Of a stretch of DNA of 64,000 nt, positions 8,841 through 20,498 are shown piece after piece. The DNA comes from Amphibalanus amphitrite (Eukaryota > Arthropoda > Thecostraca > Balanomorpha > Balanidae). Within the stretch, counting starts at the first letter, position 1. Each line of letters begins with the position of its first letter. Under the pieces are notes generated by a model. It did no database searches. It was not told the DNA's origin and was given only the letters and a program-made list of their open reading frames with translations. The translations under genes were made by a program, and so were the position numbers. The stretch is from the NCBI RefSeq assembly GCF_019059575.1, contig NW_024881853.1:1-64000 (forward strand), in the 5' to 3' direction.

Positions 8841-9946
8841 TGCTGGCGTTGGCTGGTAGGGCACTCGAAGGCCCGGTGTCCCGGGCGGTGGCAGTTGAAG
8901 CACAGGTTCAGGGTCAAGTCCCTCTCCCGCCTGGCCTGGTTGTCGTAGCCGCCGAACCTCCTGCCATTCTGGGGCTCGGCGCGCCGCCATTCCCGTGCGG
9001 TGGTCGGACCGTTCTGGAATCGGGCTTGCCTTGGGAGGGGCAGTTGTTCCCGGTATTGAGGCCTGGCATCAGAAGAGTTACCGTTGGGACGGGGCATCGC
9101 TCGGTTGGGATAGTATTTTCGGCGCGCTCCCCCTTGTTCGTCCTCGTCTCCCTCGTATTCGTCTTCTGATCTTTCGGTTGCACCAGCGGGTCCGGGCTTT
9201 TGTTTCTTTGTCCTAGATGCTTCTGATCCCTTTTCTTTCTTCTCCTTTCGTTCTTCCTCTCGCATCTCCAGCGCGGCTACGATTTTCTCGACTAGTCCGG
9301 TCGTTGTAGGCTCGGGAAATCCTTTCACATAGCAGCTTAGGACTTCCTCCTCCCGGTGGCTGGCCTCCACTGTCTCTTCTTCCGCTGCGGTTTTAACTGC
9401 ATCGTCGAACGTCTTACATTTCCTCCTCCATACCATCTGACGTAGGTTGCTCCTTAGTCCCCTGACGAAGTTGGTCCTTCTCATGAAGTCCAAGAGATTT
9501 TTTCTTGCTTCCTTTTGGGCAGTCTCGGCGATCAGCTTCTGGTCCGCAGTCATTGGTTCCTCTCCTTCTTCCTTTATGCCCAAGGGCTCCGATCCCAGAG
9601 CCCTCAGCGACAACATGCGCACCGTTTGGGCCCATTCTTGGACGGTTTTTGAGCCTTGGGTGCCCGTGTTGAGGAGGAACTGATGCCACTGCTCCTTTCC
9701 TGCTGTCTCGAAGCGGTCTTTCAGTGCCACCTGAAGCTCCGGCCATGATGTGATCTTTCCTTCGGATTTCAGCTGCTCTGCGTGTTCACCGGCCTCACCC
9801 CGCAGACGGAACATGGCTGCCTTGAACGTCGCGTCGTCGGTCCAGCCGGCGAACTCTGCTGCCCTGTTGACCATTTGGATCCATTCTTGTAGGTTCTGCT
9901 GACCGTCGAAGTTGTCCACCGATCCGATCATCCTGGATCGCTCCAT
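8813..9946 (-). CDS. gag: gag: capsid and nucleocapsid polyprotein
   Basis: The frame of 377 codons encodes the structural protein of the Ty3/Gypsy particle. The start chosen is the first ATG (9946), since the open frame above it begins with GTG. The first 200 residues look like a Ty3-type Gag capsid region: W-rich helices, then QEWAQTVRML near the middle. A Lys/Glu-rich stretch follows. Near the C-terminus at about residues 349-362 there is one CCHC zinc knuckle (CFNCHRPGHRAFEC) set in an Arg/Gln/Asn-rich region, as in nucleocapsids that bind genomic RNA. The stop at 8813 sits in the loop of the frameshift hairpin, so a fraction of ribosomes continue into pro. Confidence 0.9.
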   Translation of the reverse strand: MERSRMIGSVDNFDGQQNLQEWIQMVNRAAEFAGWTDDATFKAAMFRLRGEAGEHAEQLKSEGKITSWPELQVALKDRFETAGKEQWHQFLLNTGTQGSKTVQEWAQTVRMLSLRALGSEPLGIKEEGEEPMTADQKLIAETAQKEARKNLLDFMRRTNFVRGLRSNLRQMVWRRKCKTFDDAVKTAAEEETVEASHREEEVLSCYVKGFPEPTTTGLVEKIVAALEMREEERKEKKEKGSEASRTKKQKPGPAGATERSEDEYEGDEDEQGGARRKYYPNRAMPRPNGNSSDARPQYREQLPLPRQARFQNGPTTAREWRRAEPQNGRRFGGYDNQARRERDLTLNLCFNCHRPGHRAFECPTSQRQQGNGYRRLY

Positions 9947-10755
9947 GATCCTGGAATACACAGAAGGGTTTCTTTAGTGACCTTCTTCTTGGTATCGACG
10001 CAACATATGCATTGATCTCTTCCATCCTTGATCCTGCTCTTGTGGTAATGTGGATTCAATAAATACATATGTGTGCATGTATGCGTTAAATTGTTTTGTG
10101 AATGACCAATTTGTAGCCTTTGTTTTGTTTGCACTCTGGATTCATTCCTACAAGTGTTTCCTTTTGACTTCGGCGCGTTGCTCTGCTGTCAATTCCTCCT
10201 GTCTTCGATCTTGTTCCTTTTTTGGGCTCTTGTCTATGCAATAATACTTCATGCTGGTTGTGCGTAATGGGTTGCAATTATTCGGACAGTCAAATCAATT
10301 GTGCTCACTTGGCCGTCACCCTCTTGAATGATGTATTGTAGCACTTCTGCGTTCTATTCGTCGTTAGCTTCCTCCTCTCTTAGGTTTGGGTTGATGCAGC
10401 TTTTAATGCGTGTTGCATGCAACAAGGCTGCAATATTCCTGAACATTGGGCTCCGACAATCTCCCTAGTTGTAATATCTTACTCCTTCGCAGCGTCTCAA
10501 GTCTTCGATCTTGTTTTCTTTCTTTCTTGCTTCTGGTATATGGAACTCTGTTGATTGCATGTTGCATGCAACTGGATTGCAATTCCTCTGGGTCGTAGCG
10601 CCTCAGGACTTGTTGGATGATATCCTGTCTTCATAGCTAGTGCATACAACGTGTTTCCTCTCCATAGCTTCTCCAGTCTTCGAACTTGATTTTTTTTCTT
10701 GGGGTTCGGGTATGTGCAACTCTGCTGATTTCATGTTGCATGCAACAAAGCCATT
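9947..10755 (-). other. Untranslated leader of the Gypsy element, with palindrome repeats
   Basis: This lies between the primer binding site and gag. It has no coding sequence. It contains a loose tandem repeat of about 150-175 bases: the phrase GTCTTCGATCTTG or close variants recur near 10202, 10501 and 10675. The 12-base perfect palindrome GTTGCATGCAAC occurs three times, at 10412-10423, 10561-10572 and 10735-10746. The last lies 9 bases from the primer binding site. Packaging and dimerisation signals of retroviruses lie in this part of the RNA, so the palindromes are candidates for such a role (inference). Confidence 0.55.
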
Positions 10756-10773
10756 GCCCCACGTTGGGCGCCA
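10756..10773 (-). other. Primer binding site, tRNA-Lys1,2 type
   Basis: On the minus strand this reads TGGCGCCCAACGTGGGGC. It is the 18-base sequence known from retroviruses that prime with tRNA-Lys1,2. It marks the start of the internal region and fixes the 5' LTR as ending just to its right, at 10778 with a 4-base spacer. Confidence 0.92.
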
Positions 10774-10839
10774 CGAGTGTGATTGTGCCCCCAGGGGGTC
10801 CGGAAGCGGTGGGGAGTATGTTTTCAAAAAAAATATTGT

Positions 10840-10845
10840 TTTAAT
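10840..10845 (-). promoter_or_regulatory. Candidate polyadenylation signal in LTR
   Basis: The minus strand reads ATTAAA, a common variant of the poly(A) signal, about 65 bases before the LTR end. The position is reasonable for the end of R, but this is a short motif in AT-rich DNA. Confidence 0.35.
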
Positions 10846-11107
10846 AAAATTTCGTTCATCGGGGGTGTTTTTCTTTCCGAGATGGTTGCCGACCTGCGCC
10901 GTGCTCTGGAACAACCTCAGGTGAGTGTTTTCGACTGGTAGATCCTCAAATGGTTGATTAACGAGTTGATTTTTCTTGCTGTTTGACTTCTCTCTTGTTC
11001 AAACGTAATTGCACATCCATTTTCAATTGATGATCGGTCCGTTGGTTTCAAGCTGACCGATTCCTTTCCGCCACCGTTCCTTGCGCCTGGGGCTCGTCAC
11101 AAACAAT

Positions 11108-11116
11108 ATTTATAAT
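11108..11116 (-). promoter_or_regulatory. Candidate TATA box of LTR promoter
   Basis: The minus strand reads ATTATAAAT. It lies about 330 bases before the primer binding site and 260 before the candidate poly(A) signal, a usual layout for promoter, R and U5. If correct, transcription would start near 11080 and U3 would be about 8.1 kb. Confidence 0.4.
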
Positions 11117-11540
11117 GAGGCTGGCTTGTCGCTTGTCAACATATAGTCTTCCTGCCTGGGATGGTGTCTGCATCGTAAGGAAATTTGGGATGTGGAAGTC
11201 TCCCCCTATCAACAATTTTGATGCCTCCCGTAAGGGTCAGCCCTTAGCCACCGTCTGATTAGGGTAAAATACGAATCAATCCTTCTATTTCTCCCCCTTT
11301 TGTCCTATTCCAAAAAAAATCACATCCCCGTTTGAGGTCACCTTTATGCTGAGGGTCAAATCTCCCGCTGGTCCTTATTCTACCGACGCGTACATCAATC
11401 TTTCACCGACGCACACTTCCTTTCATACAACGCCCATCCCGCTACGATGAATTTCCTTCCGAGTTGACCTCTCGGTCCCTCCCAGCGATAAGTCTACTCC
11501 CTCCAGCGGTGCATAGAAGTGCCATAAACGTAAGATTTGC

Positions 11541-14500
11541 TTTTTTTTGGATTCCGTGCTAAACGTAAGGAAAAAAATTAATTATTGTCTCAATTTTACC
11601 TCACAACGACTTATTGCGCCCTACTGTAACCTTGGATCTCTTGGTGCCCGTCCTAGCACCCTCCCTTGGCCCATCTCGGCCCACTTAACCCTCGAACACC
11701 TACATCACTTGATCCCGATTACTTGTCTAAAGATATGACGAGGGTAGCGTCAGTTATTAGCGTTCCTCGGTGACTATGATTGGTTCGTCATCCTCTGCCG
11801 CTCACGGCACGTCTCTGTCTCCCTACTAAAAATATCCGCGGCCGGACGTTGGTTACTGACCCTTGCAGCCCTTCTGTGAGAGACCGTCTTACGCGTTTTC
11901 ACTCAACGAACCGGTGGACACAACCCCTGCCGCCCCGACGACCGCAGTCTCACTGGGCTCATAGACAGGTACCTACTCAGTACTCTCATGCAGTCATGGC
12001 ACCCGCAAGTGGCGCCTTTGAATCATTGACCGGTGTGACTCGAAGACTCCATGACTGAATCTATCCTGCAATTTTATCCGACGCCGTGGAATTCTGTCCT
12101 GCAGATGTGTGTTCAAGCGCATTAGCGTCATGAATGATACATGATGCGATCCTTCCCGGTGGACTTACCTCATCTCGGCGGTATTGCTCCCTTCGCCTTA
12201 TATCTATTATCTTCTATCATCTTCGTATTTGTCACTCACCTTCGGCGGGGTGCTCCCTCGCCCCTGTCTGGCTCTCTGTCTTCTGAATGAACTCACCTCT
12301 CTGTTGGGCGTCTTATGGCGTTCTATTTGCTCAACTATCTTAAATTATTTCCTTTCAACGAGGGACTATCCCAGTCCAAGCAGGTTTCGACGTATCAGAG
12401 AGTTAGAAGCACATAGAAGTGCTGCAACATACCTCCTCTTCGGCTAGCATCAATCTTATACTTCCTTGCGTGTCCCTGGTCTTCATTGTTAGAGATATCT
12501 AAGTATCCCACGGAAATCGGTTGGGCATCCCCCTTACCTGTCTAGTTCATGAAGGTGTATGTCGATGTCCATTAGTCATCTTATCGAGATTCATCTAATT
12601 GCAGTTGTGACTTGTGCGTGTCGAATAACGAGGAACAGTCACGTAACTTTAATTTCCACGACAATTGTTGCACCCGTCAGTACGCCCACACTTTGGTTAG
12701 CATCATGGACTTCCACCAGTGACGTCATTTATTTCTTACGATTGCTCGGTGTGGACCTTGGTAAGAGAATTAACCCGTGGCGTCTTTAAATCATGGCCCA
12801 TGGAGAATGGTATCAAGATAACACCGCAGGTAGGTTGCATTAATTTGGGAAGCATTGGGCGAAGTTCCAAGACGGAGTACTGCGCAGGCAGTGAAATAGG
12901 GCCCAGGCTAAACCGTATAAATTTGCTGGAGGAAAAAATATTTTACACACAAAAAAAAAATTGTACGTCAGGGAACGATTCGCGATTCCTCAATTTAATC
13001 CAGGAACCCAATAGACAAAGATTTTAACCCATCAAGCGTTTGTTTCAACCCCTGCTATATCTTCGGTCACGTGACCGCCTCGGTAAATCCTTGTATTTGC
13101 AACGCTGTTACTTTAACAAGAAAAAAAAATTGTGTAATACCCTTTGAACCGTAATCGTGTAACCGCATTTTTTTTAAATTTTGTATAACTTTGCTTGACA
13201 AACAAACAAAAGAACGTGATATTTCGGGGGCTGTGTTTGGGCAGTCCTTTTGGGACTTCGATTTCAGACTCTTCACCTACCTTGTGGCCTGATTAGCAGA
13301 TGGGCTTGTATAAACGAATCATTGAACCTACTGGGGCCGAAACTTTATCCCCCTTTCACTCCCAGATTATGATATCCTGGCTTGAAATTTGGCAGTTTGT
13401 GCGAAAACTGGGGGGGTGAAGGAAAAACTTTACTCCCGGCCGACTCCGCAGACCTCGGCTACCAAATCGCGCTTGGCTGGCATATCTTGCTCTCGCAATT
13501 CCCTAACCTTGAACCCACGCTGGTTTTCAAATGTTGGGTTTTGCCGCGGCGTAGATTCAGTGATAATTGTGGAAATTTATTAGTTTCACTGTAAATTGGG
13601 TGGGGTTATCGATAAATTTTGATGTTGGGCCTAGATTTTTACCGCAATTCCTCTTGGTTCGTAAGTATTTGTGGCGAACTGGTAAGTGAGGTGTGCGCAC
13701 AGATTGCCTCAATTTGATTCTCCGGACTCGGCTCAATTTCAAATGATATATTGACTGCCCCTTTTTGTAAAATTTTTGTAAGACACCTCATGTAATTCGC
13801 TTGTTTTGCCCTGCTAGACCCACGTGTGAAGTTAAAGTGTGAATTTACTGCACAATATGAACGGGTTGTTGTACTATTGTTAGGCAGAATTTAGTTCAGG
13901 TCGGATATAATTGCACTCAGTCCAAAAAAATACAAGTTATTCAGCATATATTACTTGATATAATGAGTGGTCGCTTTTGCCATGATCAAATAATTAAAAA
14001 TCAAATAATTTAAACAATACAGTGATTCCGAAATGCGGATGAGTTGGTCAGGTCCCTGCAGGGTGGAGTGTGGGCCCTACTAAATCAAGATTAAATTGGT
14101 AGCCTTACTTCTTGGCTGGTATTTTAAAAGGGAATCTGGATAAGCCAAATTTTGATGCCTTCCTGATATACCTGTTACAATTTAGTAATAGTCTGCCACC
14201 TTCAAATTCCGACTAGGTACTCATCAAAATCAGCAACCACAGTCAATGCGGTGATGACGTTCGGTAATTTGTCATGTTGCTGTCCCTGATGTTAGGTAAT
14301 GGGACGTATCACTGGCCAATCTTGTTAACGAGCAGGGTCAATTTCAAGTAAGATTAGCCCTATATTGAATGGGATCAAGTCCACAGACTGTTCCTTGTAC
14401 TTAATTTTGTCCGTATGGGGCCAACCCGTTCAGTAATCCCTATCAACCAAACTGAGAAAACAAAAAAAAAAGAATTACCATGTACTCACATGAAATGGTT

Positions 14501-17500
14501 TTAGCAGTGTTGGTTAGGTCTGCTCTGCCCATTAATGGCTCGGGAGTTATTGTATTAGCCAATGATTGGTCAATTTTTAGCAATTGTCTAAATTAGATGT
14601 CACAATGGAGGTTGTGCACTAATGGTGGGAGCTGCTCCTGGTAACCTTTCTGGTCATGATGAGAATTTAACCGTTAAGTTTATTTCTTGGTTGACACTAA
14701 TGTAAATGAAAGAAAAACTGTGACTGAATTTGGGCGTTGCTTATCTGTTATAACCTGATACCGATTTGTAATAGTCGGCCCTCTGTAATTTCAAAATATT
14801 CTTGCAAACTATAACCACAGTGGTGATATTCAGTAGCTTTCCATTTTGCACATGAGATCGGGGTGGAGGTTATCCGAGGCTCGGCGCGGCAAGGTCACAT
14901 AGTTGCTCATGCCCATCAGTCATCAGCTGTGTCAATAGCAACAGGACGAGTGATCCTTGATGTTTGCCAGGCCAGCTGTGGGGAGTGCTTGTGGCAAAGA
15001 AAATGAATCAACTCACCTTGGTGTATGTTAACTGAGCTATCATGTAATCCTAATTTACATATCTGAATGATTTAACAAATGTTTGTGCAAGGGGTGTAAT
15101 CCAGTACCTTCTAGTTCCATGGAGATGTTGGTCTGATGCTTGAAGAAGGGCTGGGGTTCACATTTCGTTAGTTTGTCTCTGGCTGTTAAGTCCTTTGATG
15201 CGATGTGATGGAGCATGTCTGACTAATCTTGTTCAGGTGCGATTTTTTAAACCCAAACGCGATTGGTTGCCCAAATTTGAGTGGGATCACGCCTACGTCC
15301 TGTTCATTGTGTCAAAATTTATCTTTGTGCGGGGATTAATCACTCACATAATTGCCATCAATCAGTGAAAAGATTCAATATCATGAGCTTACATGAAATG
15401 ATGCTTAGAAAATTTCACCTATGGCTATCACCTATGGCAGATGGCCTCACAAATTTATCTAAATTTTGGTACACAGAAGTTTAACCTATAGCCAATTGAA
15501 ACCGTCAAACACTTAAAAATTCACTCGAACTGGGCTGATACAACGCGGAAATGACACCAAACGTAGACCGGCGCTGGCCGAACCTCACAGCCGCTTCCCT
15601 GGCTCCTAATGTTACTGGAATCTGACAGTCTACAATTCAGTGAGTGTTAGAGCAATAGCCCCCCCTCAATTCTCGTTCATTGAAGATGCACCCCGCTAGT
15701 TGACACAATGGGGCATTTCAATTCCTACTTTAGTTAAGTACTGTTTGCCATGTTTGACTGGAGTAACGCGCCCGTTTCATAATTCAGGGTTCTACTTTGA
15801 GACACAATAGCCCACCTCTCTCCGATTTTTGACCAATATTGTGGATTAGTGTGCTTAACCTGACTCGAATTATCATTTCTTCCCAGTCAGGATGATCAAC
15901 GGCGCGCCGGGTTTGTTCATGTCGGGGGCACAACTGAGAGCTGTGTAAGTCGTCGCGCTTCCCCGGTCGGCGGTGGTACCGGCGGCATCCATGGCGTGAG
16001 ATTCAACGACTTCCTTGATCGATCTTCTACGGTAACATTAGCACGCTGTCGCATTTACTCACTGATCAATAAGGTAGCAACCCGCTTGGTTATCAGTAAC
16101 TTGACCGTACTCATGCGTTAAAAGCTATCAGGGTTTTTCAAGGGCTTAATTTTGTGAGATACCGGGATATAACCGAGTTCCGCGTCGATATTATGAGAGA
16201 CCCTGTTATCGTTAGGCGAAGTCAGCACGCATAGTATGTACCACCACTGCGACTTCTCATGGCAGGACTGGGAACCAGAGTTTATTCTGACTGACACCAG
16301 GCGGCACGCAAGTGCTTCTCGGTCTGCGGCGGCGCTGGCCGGACCGCGTGAGGTCGGCGCTAGGTAATTTCTTGTAGGTGGCGCTAGTGGCGTGTCGTTC
16401 TGACCAGGGGTCACACCGCAAGTGGAATTGACGCTTGTGTATACCAAAGTGGTCCTTCCTTTTCGTGCTGGTGGGATGGTTTTTTTTTTGCAGTAAGCCA
16501 GAAATGTACGGCTTCGCGCGGAACCGTGAAAGATTTACGGAAACCCGAGCTAACCGCATCGAACTGAGGTCATATTATGAACGTTACTGAGTTCGTTGCA
16601 CGAACCCCTTTGTCGTTGTTGAATAATTTTAGGGTCGTGCCGCGCGTTCAGGGGCCTGGGAAGACGATACTTAACTTGATAAGACAAACATGATTTAGAA
16701 TTCTGATTACTACGGAGTGGGAAACCTCCCTATCACTTGTCCTGTAACCTATTCTTGTTAGAGAAATCCTGCATTAACACGTATTGAACGGTTTGTAATA
16801 CGTATTGAACGGTTCGATTGGGACGATTTCAAGATACAAAAAAAAGGTTCTTACTCAGATTTTGGGCTCCTGAAGTCTTTCTACATCAAGTCTAGGCACA
16901 CCACCCATGGACCACTGGCATACGAAGTACTTGTGACCACTTTGCATTCCTCGAAGTAACGTAAGGCGTCTATCATGGGTATGACAAAATGCGTAATAGT
17001 AAGCTAAGACTGGTTGGGGTTCTCAATGCAAGGATAAATGTAACCGATCGCTGAAGATATCCTTGCCCAGGGACCAAGCGCTGATTTTACAGGAATTTAC
17101 ATGATGATATGCCATGAGCTGCGCCTCTTGTTTCACCTTACTTTAAAGGTTGGTTTTATTGACTCCTTGAGACATTTCATTAATAGACGGCATTATATTA
17201 GGCATCAAGTTACTACTGGCGGCGATCTTACGTTAAATTTCAATTCAAGTCTGGGGTGCGTGGGTTCGTTACATCTTTATGAACGCTGATGGTAATTAGG
17301 CGAAAACAAGGCATGGTTGTAGGCTGACGGTTGGTGAGGCGGATATTCACTTACAGAGTTGAGAAAAAAAAAGGAGAACACTTTTGGAAATTCCGCATAA
17401 ACGTATAACCTTGCGTGCAGGTGACTGGAATTACCACCAAATGACAGTTCATTTCGTGAAAATCTGGACGACATTAATCCTAACTGCTTTCGGTGTGCCG

Positions 17501-18084
17501 GATTGACTGCGAAATGAGGTGTTGCTGACTCAATTCTGTGTTATACGCCCAGACAGGCGCTCAGCTCCGTCGTGGGACAGTTGACCCCCTGGCCCGACCG
17601 ACCGCTCCGCTCTGTGTGGTGCTCAACCTCGGTCGCTGTGTGTGCAGTGCGGGGCGTCATATTTCCACCATGTGACTACTGATCGTAAGTGGTTGGTTCT
17701 GGCGTCAATGACCTCCTGGATACTCGTCTCGCAACGCAATTTAGCTACCCATTCCCTTTCCCAGACAGGTTGTTTAATTTTTCACGCTTTATTTTACACT
17801 ACACGGACAATTAATGACAAACTAACCAATGTGCAATTGGTAAAACGTACTCAGGATTGTCAACTTGCCAATCCCGCTCTTTACTTAAACCTAAACCTAA
17901 CAAGCGCGGCCTACCTTATTCTTAATTCTAGACTTGATTAGTGACAATCATCGCGGCGCATCCGGTGACACAAAGTCAAGGGGTGTGGTCGTTGGCGGCC
18001 CGCCGACTCGGCAGACGGGCTTGTGCCGCCCGCGTTACTTGTGACCCGACTCCCCTCCTACGCCCTGTCCTAATCTCACACCTC
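11541..18084. other. Non-coding interior of the giant LTR
   Basis: This is 6.5 kb without a supported gene. Base composition varies: AT-rich at about 13000-15500 and mixed elsewhere. Open frames are short and without recognisable motifs. A short tandem duplication of CGTATTGAACGGTT occurs near 16778-16814. I see no transposon ends with clear target duplications here. Confidence 0.4.
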
Positions 18085-19214
18085 ACCATCTCGACCGGGT
18101 ACAAGGGCAGAAATAGCCAGTAAATGGTCCTCGTTCCGATACATATTTGTCACGTGAGCCCTCGCCACTCGCTGGCAGGGCGAGACCCGGATACAGTGAA
18201 ACCATCACGCTGACCCTCTTCCCTCAGCTGCGCCTAAACTTTCCTACCCTCCCACGATCCTACCCCCGGCCCTGGCGGTCGCATGTAAATGGTTGGCAAA
18301 TGGTCCCGGCTCCGACACAAATGTAAATGGACCATTGCCGCACTGCCGCCCCCGATTCCCATCATTCAACCCCGCAGCTGTCCCTATCTGCTAATGGTGG
18401 CAAGGCCTGACCCTACGGGACGGTAGGTCTAGACTGGGGTAGACGCCCGGTAGATATGGGGGAAGGGAGAGAGAATGCGTGTGTGGTGGGCATGGCTGGA
18501 GGGCTGGGAGTGGCAGGCAGCCTTCTGCTGATGACTCACTTGATTTTTGGCGGCGTCGAAGATGGAGATTGGTCTTGTTCTTGATGAGTGTTGCACGAGA
18601 GAGTCAGAGGGAGAGAGCACTGGTCCAGCCGGCAGAGACTCCCCGGGTGTTCTGTTCCCTCTCCTCTTCTGCGGTCCGATTTTATTCCTTTGGTTATCCG
18701 GTTCCGGCGGGGGGGTCGATTTCTGTGACCGGGACAGTTAATCGGTCCTTTCCTGGCTGATCTCCGGCGGCAGCCCCTGACCGGGGCTTCGAGAGGAAGC
18801 ACGTCCGGCGTGGCCGAAGCTTCGGGTTCCTCCCCTCCTCCGCCGTTTCCGCTGGAGTCGGCCCCTTGCCGACGGTCGGATGTGACGTTTTCACACTCGA
18901 TTTCCGCCGGGTGTCGGTCCTTGGCTGCACCGGACGCAGCTGGCCCGGCCCCGGTTTTCCCAGAGGATGTCGAGGCGCCGGCGTGTCTCGGACTGGCTCG
19001 GCGTCGGATGGAGTTTGTTTGCCCTACCGTCGGCGAGCGTTTGATCTTGCGGCATTAGCCGGCTCGATGGCGCAGCTGCTCGGTAGGCGTGTGACCCGGT
19101 CTCATCCTTGCCCTGGCGTCCCGGCAGACAGGGTACTATGTGAGGCGGTTTATATGTATGAAAAATGTAAGATTTTGATGAGAAAAAAAAATGTCACAGC
19201 ATTCAGCTGTTACA
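18085..19214 (-). repeat. LTR segment shared with 1-1099
   Basis: This is the U3 start of the 5' LTR on the element's strand, and it matches the left-edge copy over its whole length. This copy retains bases missing on the left: for example GAGAGAGAATG here against GAGAGAATG there, and a run of seven G (18710s) against five. It is CpG-rich with several conserved short frames, which are not annotated as genes. Confidence 0.85.
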
Positions 19215-20498
19215 GAGTGAAACAATGGAAACATTTTAAAAAGTCACACACGAAACCCCAGAAAAGTTGGATATCGCTCTCAAAGTAAGACTATCGATCA
19301 TCATATGTCACCATTCACCAATCATATGATTTTGACTTCATTCATGTCGTATCATAAATTGAGGTCTTTTTATCACAAGGCACAAACCCACGAACTGGCG
19401 TCTCTTTGCTTAACCATTCAGGGCGTGAGTTGAGCTGGAGGGATTAAATGTAAGCACATTTTACTTGAGATAATCCGAAGAAGATTGCTATGTGACTGGA
19501 AAAGGCGGCACGATAGCGGCAGCATCCATAGTCCATACATCATCTTTTATCTTTTTTAAGGTGGGACAGTCACTTTAACGACAAAACAGGAAAGCTAATG
19601 CTGTCGTTCTTAGGCTATCACAGTTTTGAAAGAGGATGTTCTTGGCAATACATTTGGTAGGTAAAGCTTTTTTAAAAGACCACGTTAGGAAGAGCTTTAA
19701 ATACATGACCTACGCAATATAAGCATAATTGTACACCGTACATCATGCATATTGCGGTACATACATACTTGATAATTGAAACACATGGGCGTGTTTTCAT
19801 TACGTTTCAGCAGCCATTGCTGATCGGAACACTTCACAGTAGTTTTCCGATTTCATTAATAGATATTCACATATGTACGATGGGCTGCATGAGAGCTGTG
19901 AGTTTATTTTATTTAAGTACGTCATCTCTCCGAGGAGGAGCACGTTCAACTCATTTTTCAAATAAGGGGCGAATACGTACATTTTACCACTGTGCTTCCT
20001 ATTGGAGAGGTCAACGGGTACTTACATGACTGAGTTCCTGCAATCGTCGCAGTCAAGGCCATGCAGCTGCGATGTTTGTTTCTAGCACGTTGCAATGTGA
20101 CAATTCTCAGATGTACCAAGTGCCCACGGCTGGGGACCGTGAGGGTGGGGGCTTATTTAATGTGTTTCGTACGGAGACTGACTGTCAAAGACACAATTAA
20201 TCATTTAGTTTAATTCGTGAGATGCATTAAAAGTTGACCATTGCAAGCGGTGCGAATTTGGGAGTGGATGTTTATTTTCAATTGATCAGGCGTGAAACAT
20301 TTATGGGTGAAACGATAATTGGTGATTGAGGAAAAACGCTAGGCCAGGATTGCCCAGGCCAGACCCATATCAGCGAAGATGGATTGGACATGCAAAATTT
20401 CTGTTTTTTCCCCTGCTACGCAACACATGAATGAATCTCAACTCCAAAAGAATCACTCTCAGAATGCGTGTAATAAGAGTGATCACAAAGCCACAATT
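19215..20498. other. Intergenic, nothing recognised
   Basis: AT-rich unique-looking DNA to the right of the Gypsy element. No frame, repeat or RNA gene is supported. Confidence 0.5.

Larger units (their letters stand above)
10778..19214 (-). mobile_element. Apparent 5' LTR of the Gypsy element, about 8.4 kb
   Basis: On the + strand it begins TGTGATTG, four bases from the primer binding site, and ends CTGTTACA at 19214. The ends TGTGA and TTACA (TGTAA inverted) form the short imperfect inverted repeat usual for LTRs. The outer 1130 bases match the left copy at 1-1099. The remaining 7.3 kb cannot be compared because the other LTR leaves the window. I see no protein, tRNA or inverted-repeat element inside 11541-18084. 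Either the LTR is truly giant, or an ordinary LTR carries unrecognised inserted DNA. The flank to the right begins GAGTG, but its partner target duplication is out of view. Confidence 0.6.

Noticed and set aside
1..19214. An ordinary element with 1.1-kb LTRs
   Set aside because: No primer binding site adjoins 18085, the left repeat is cut by the window edge so its length is unknown, and the true primer site is 7 kb away at 10756.
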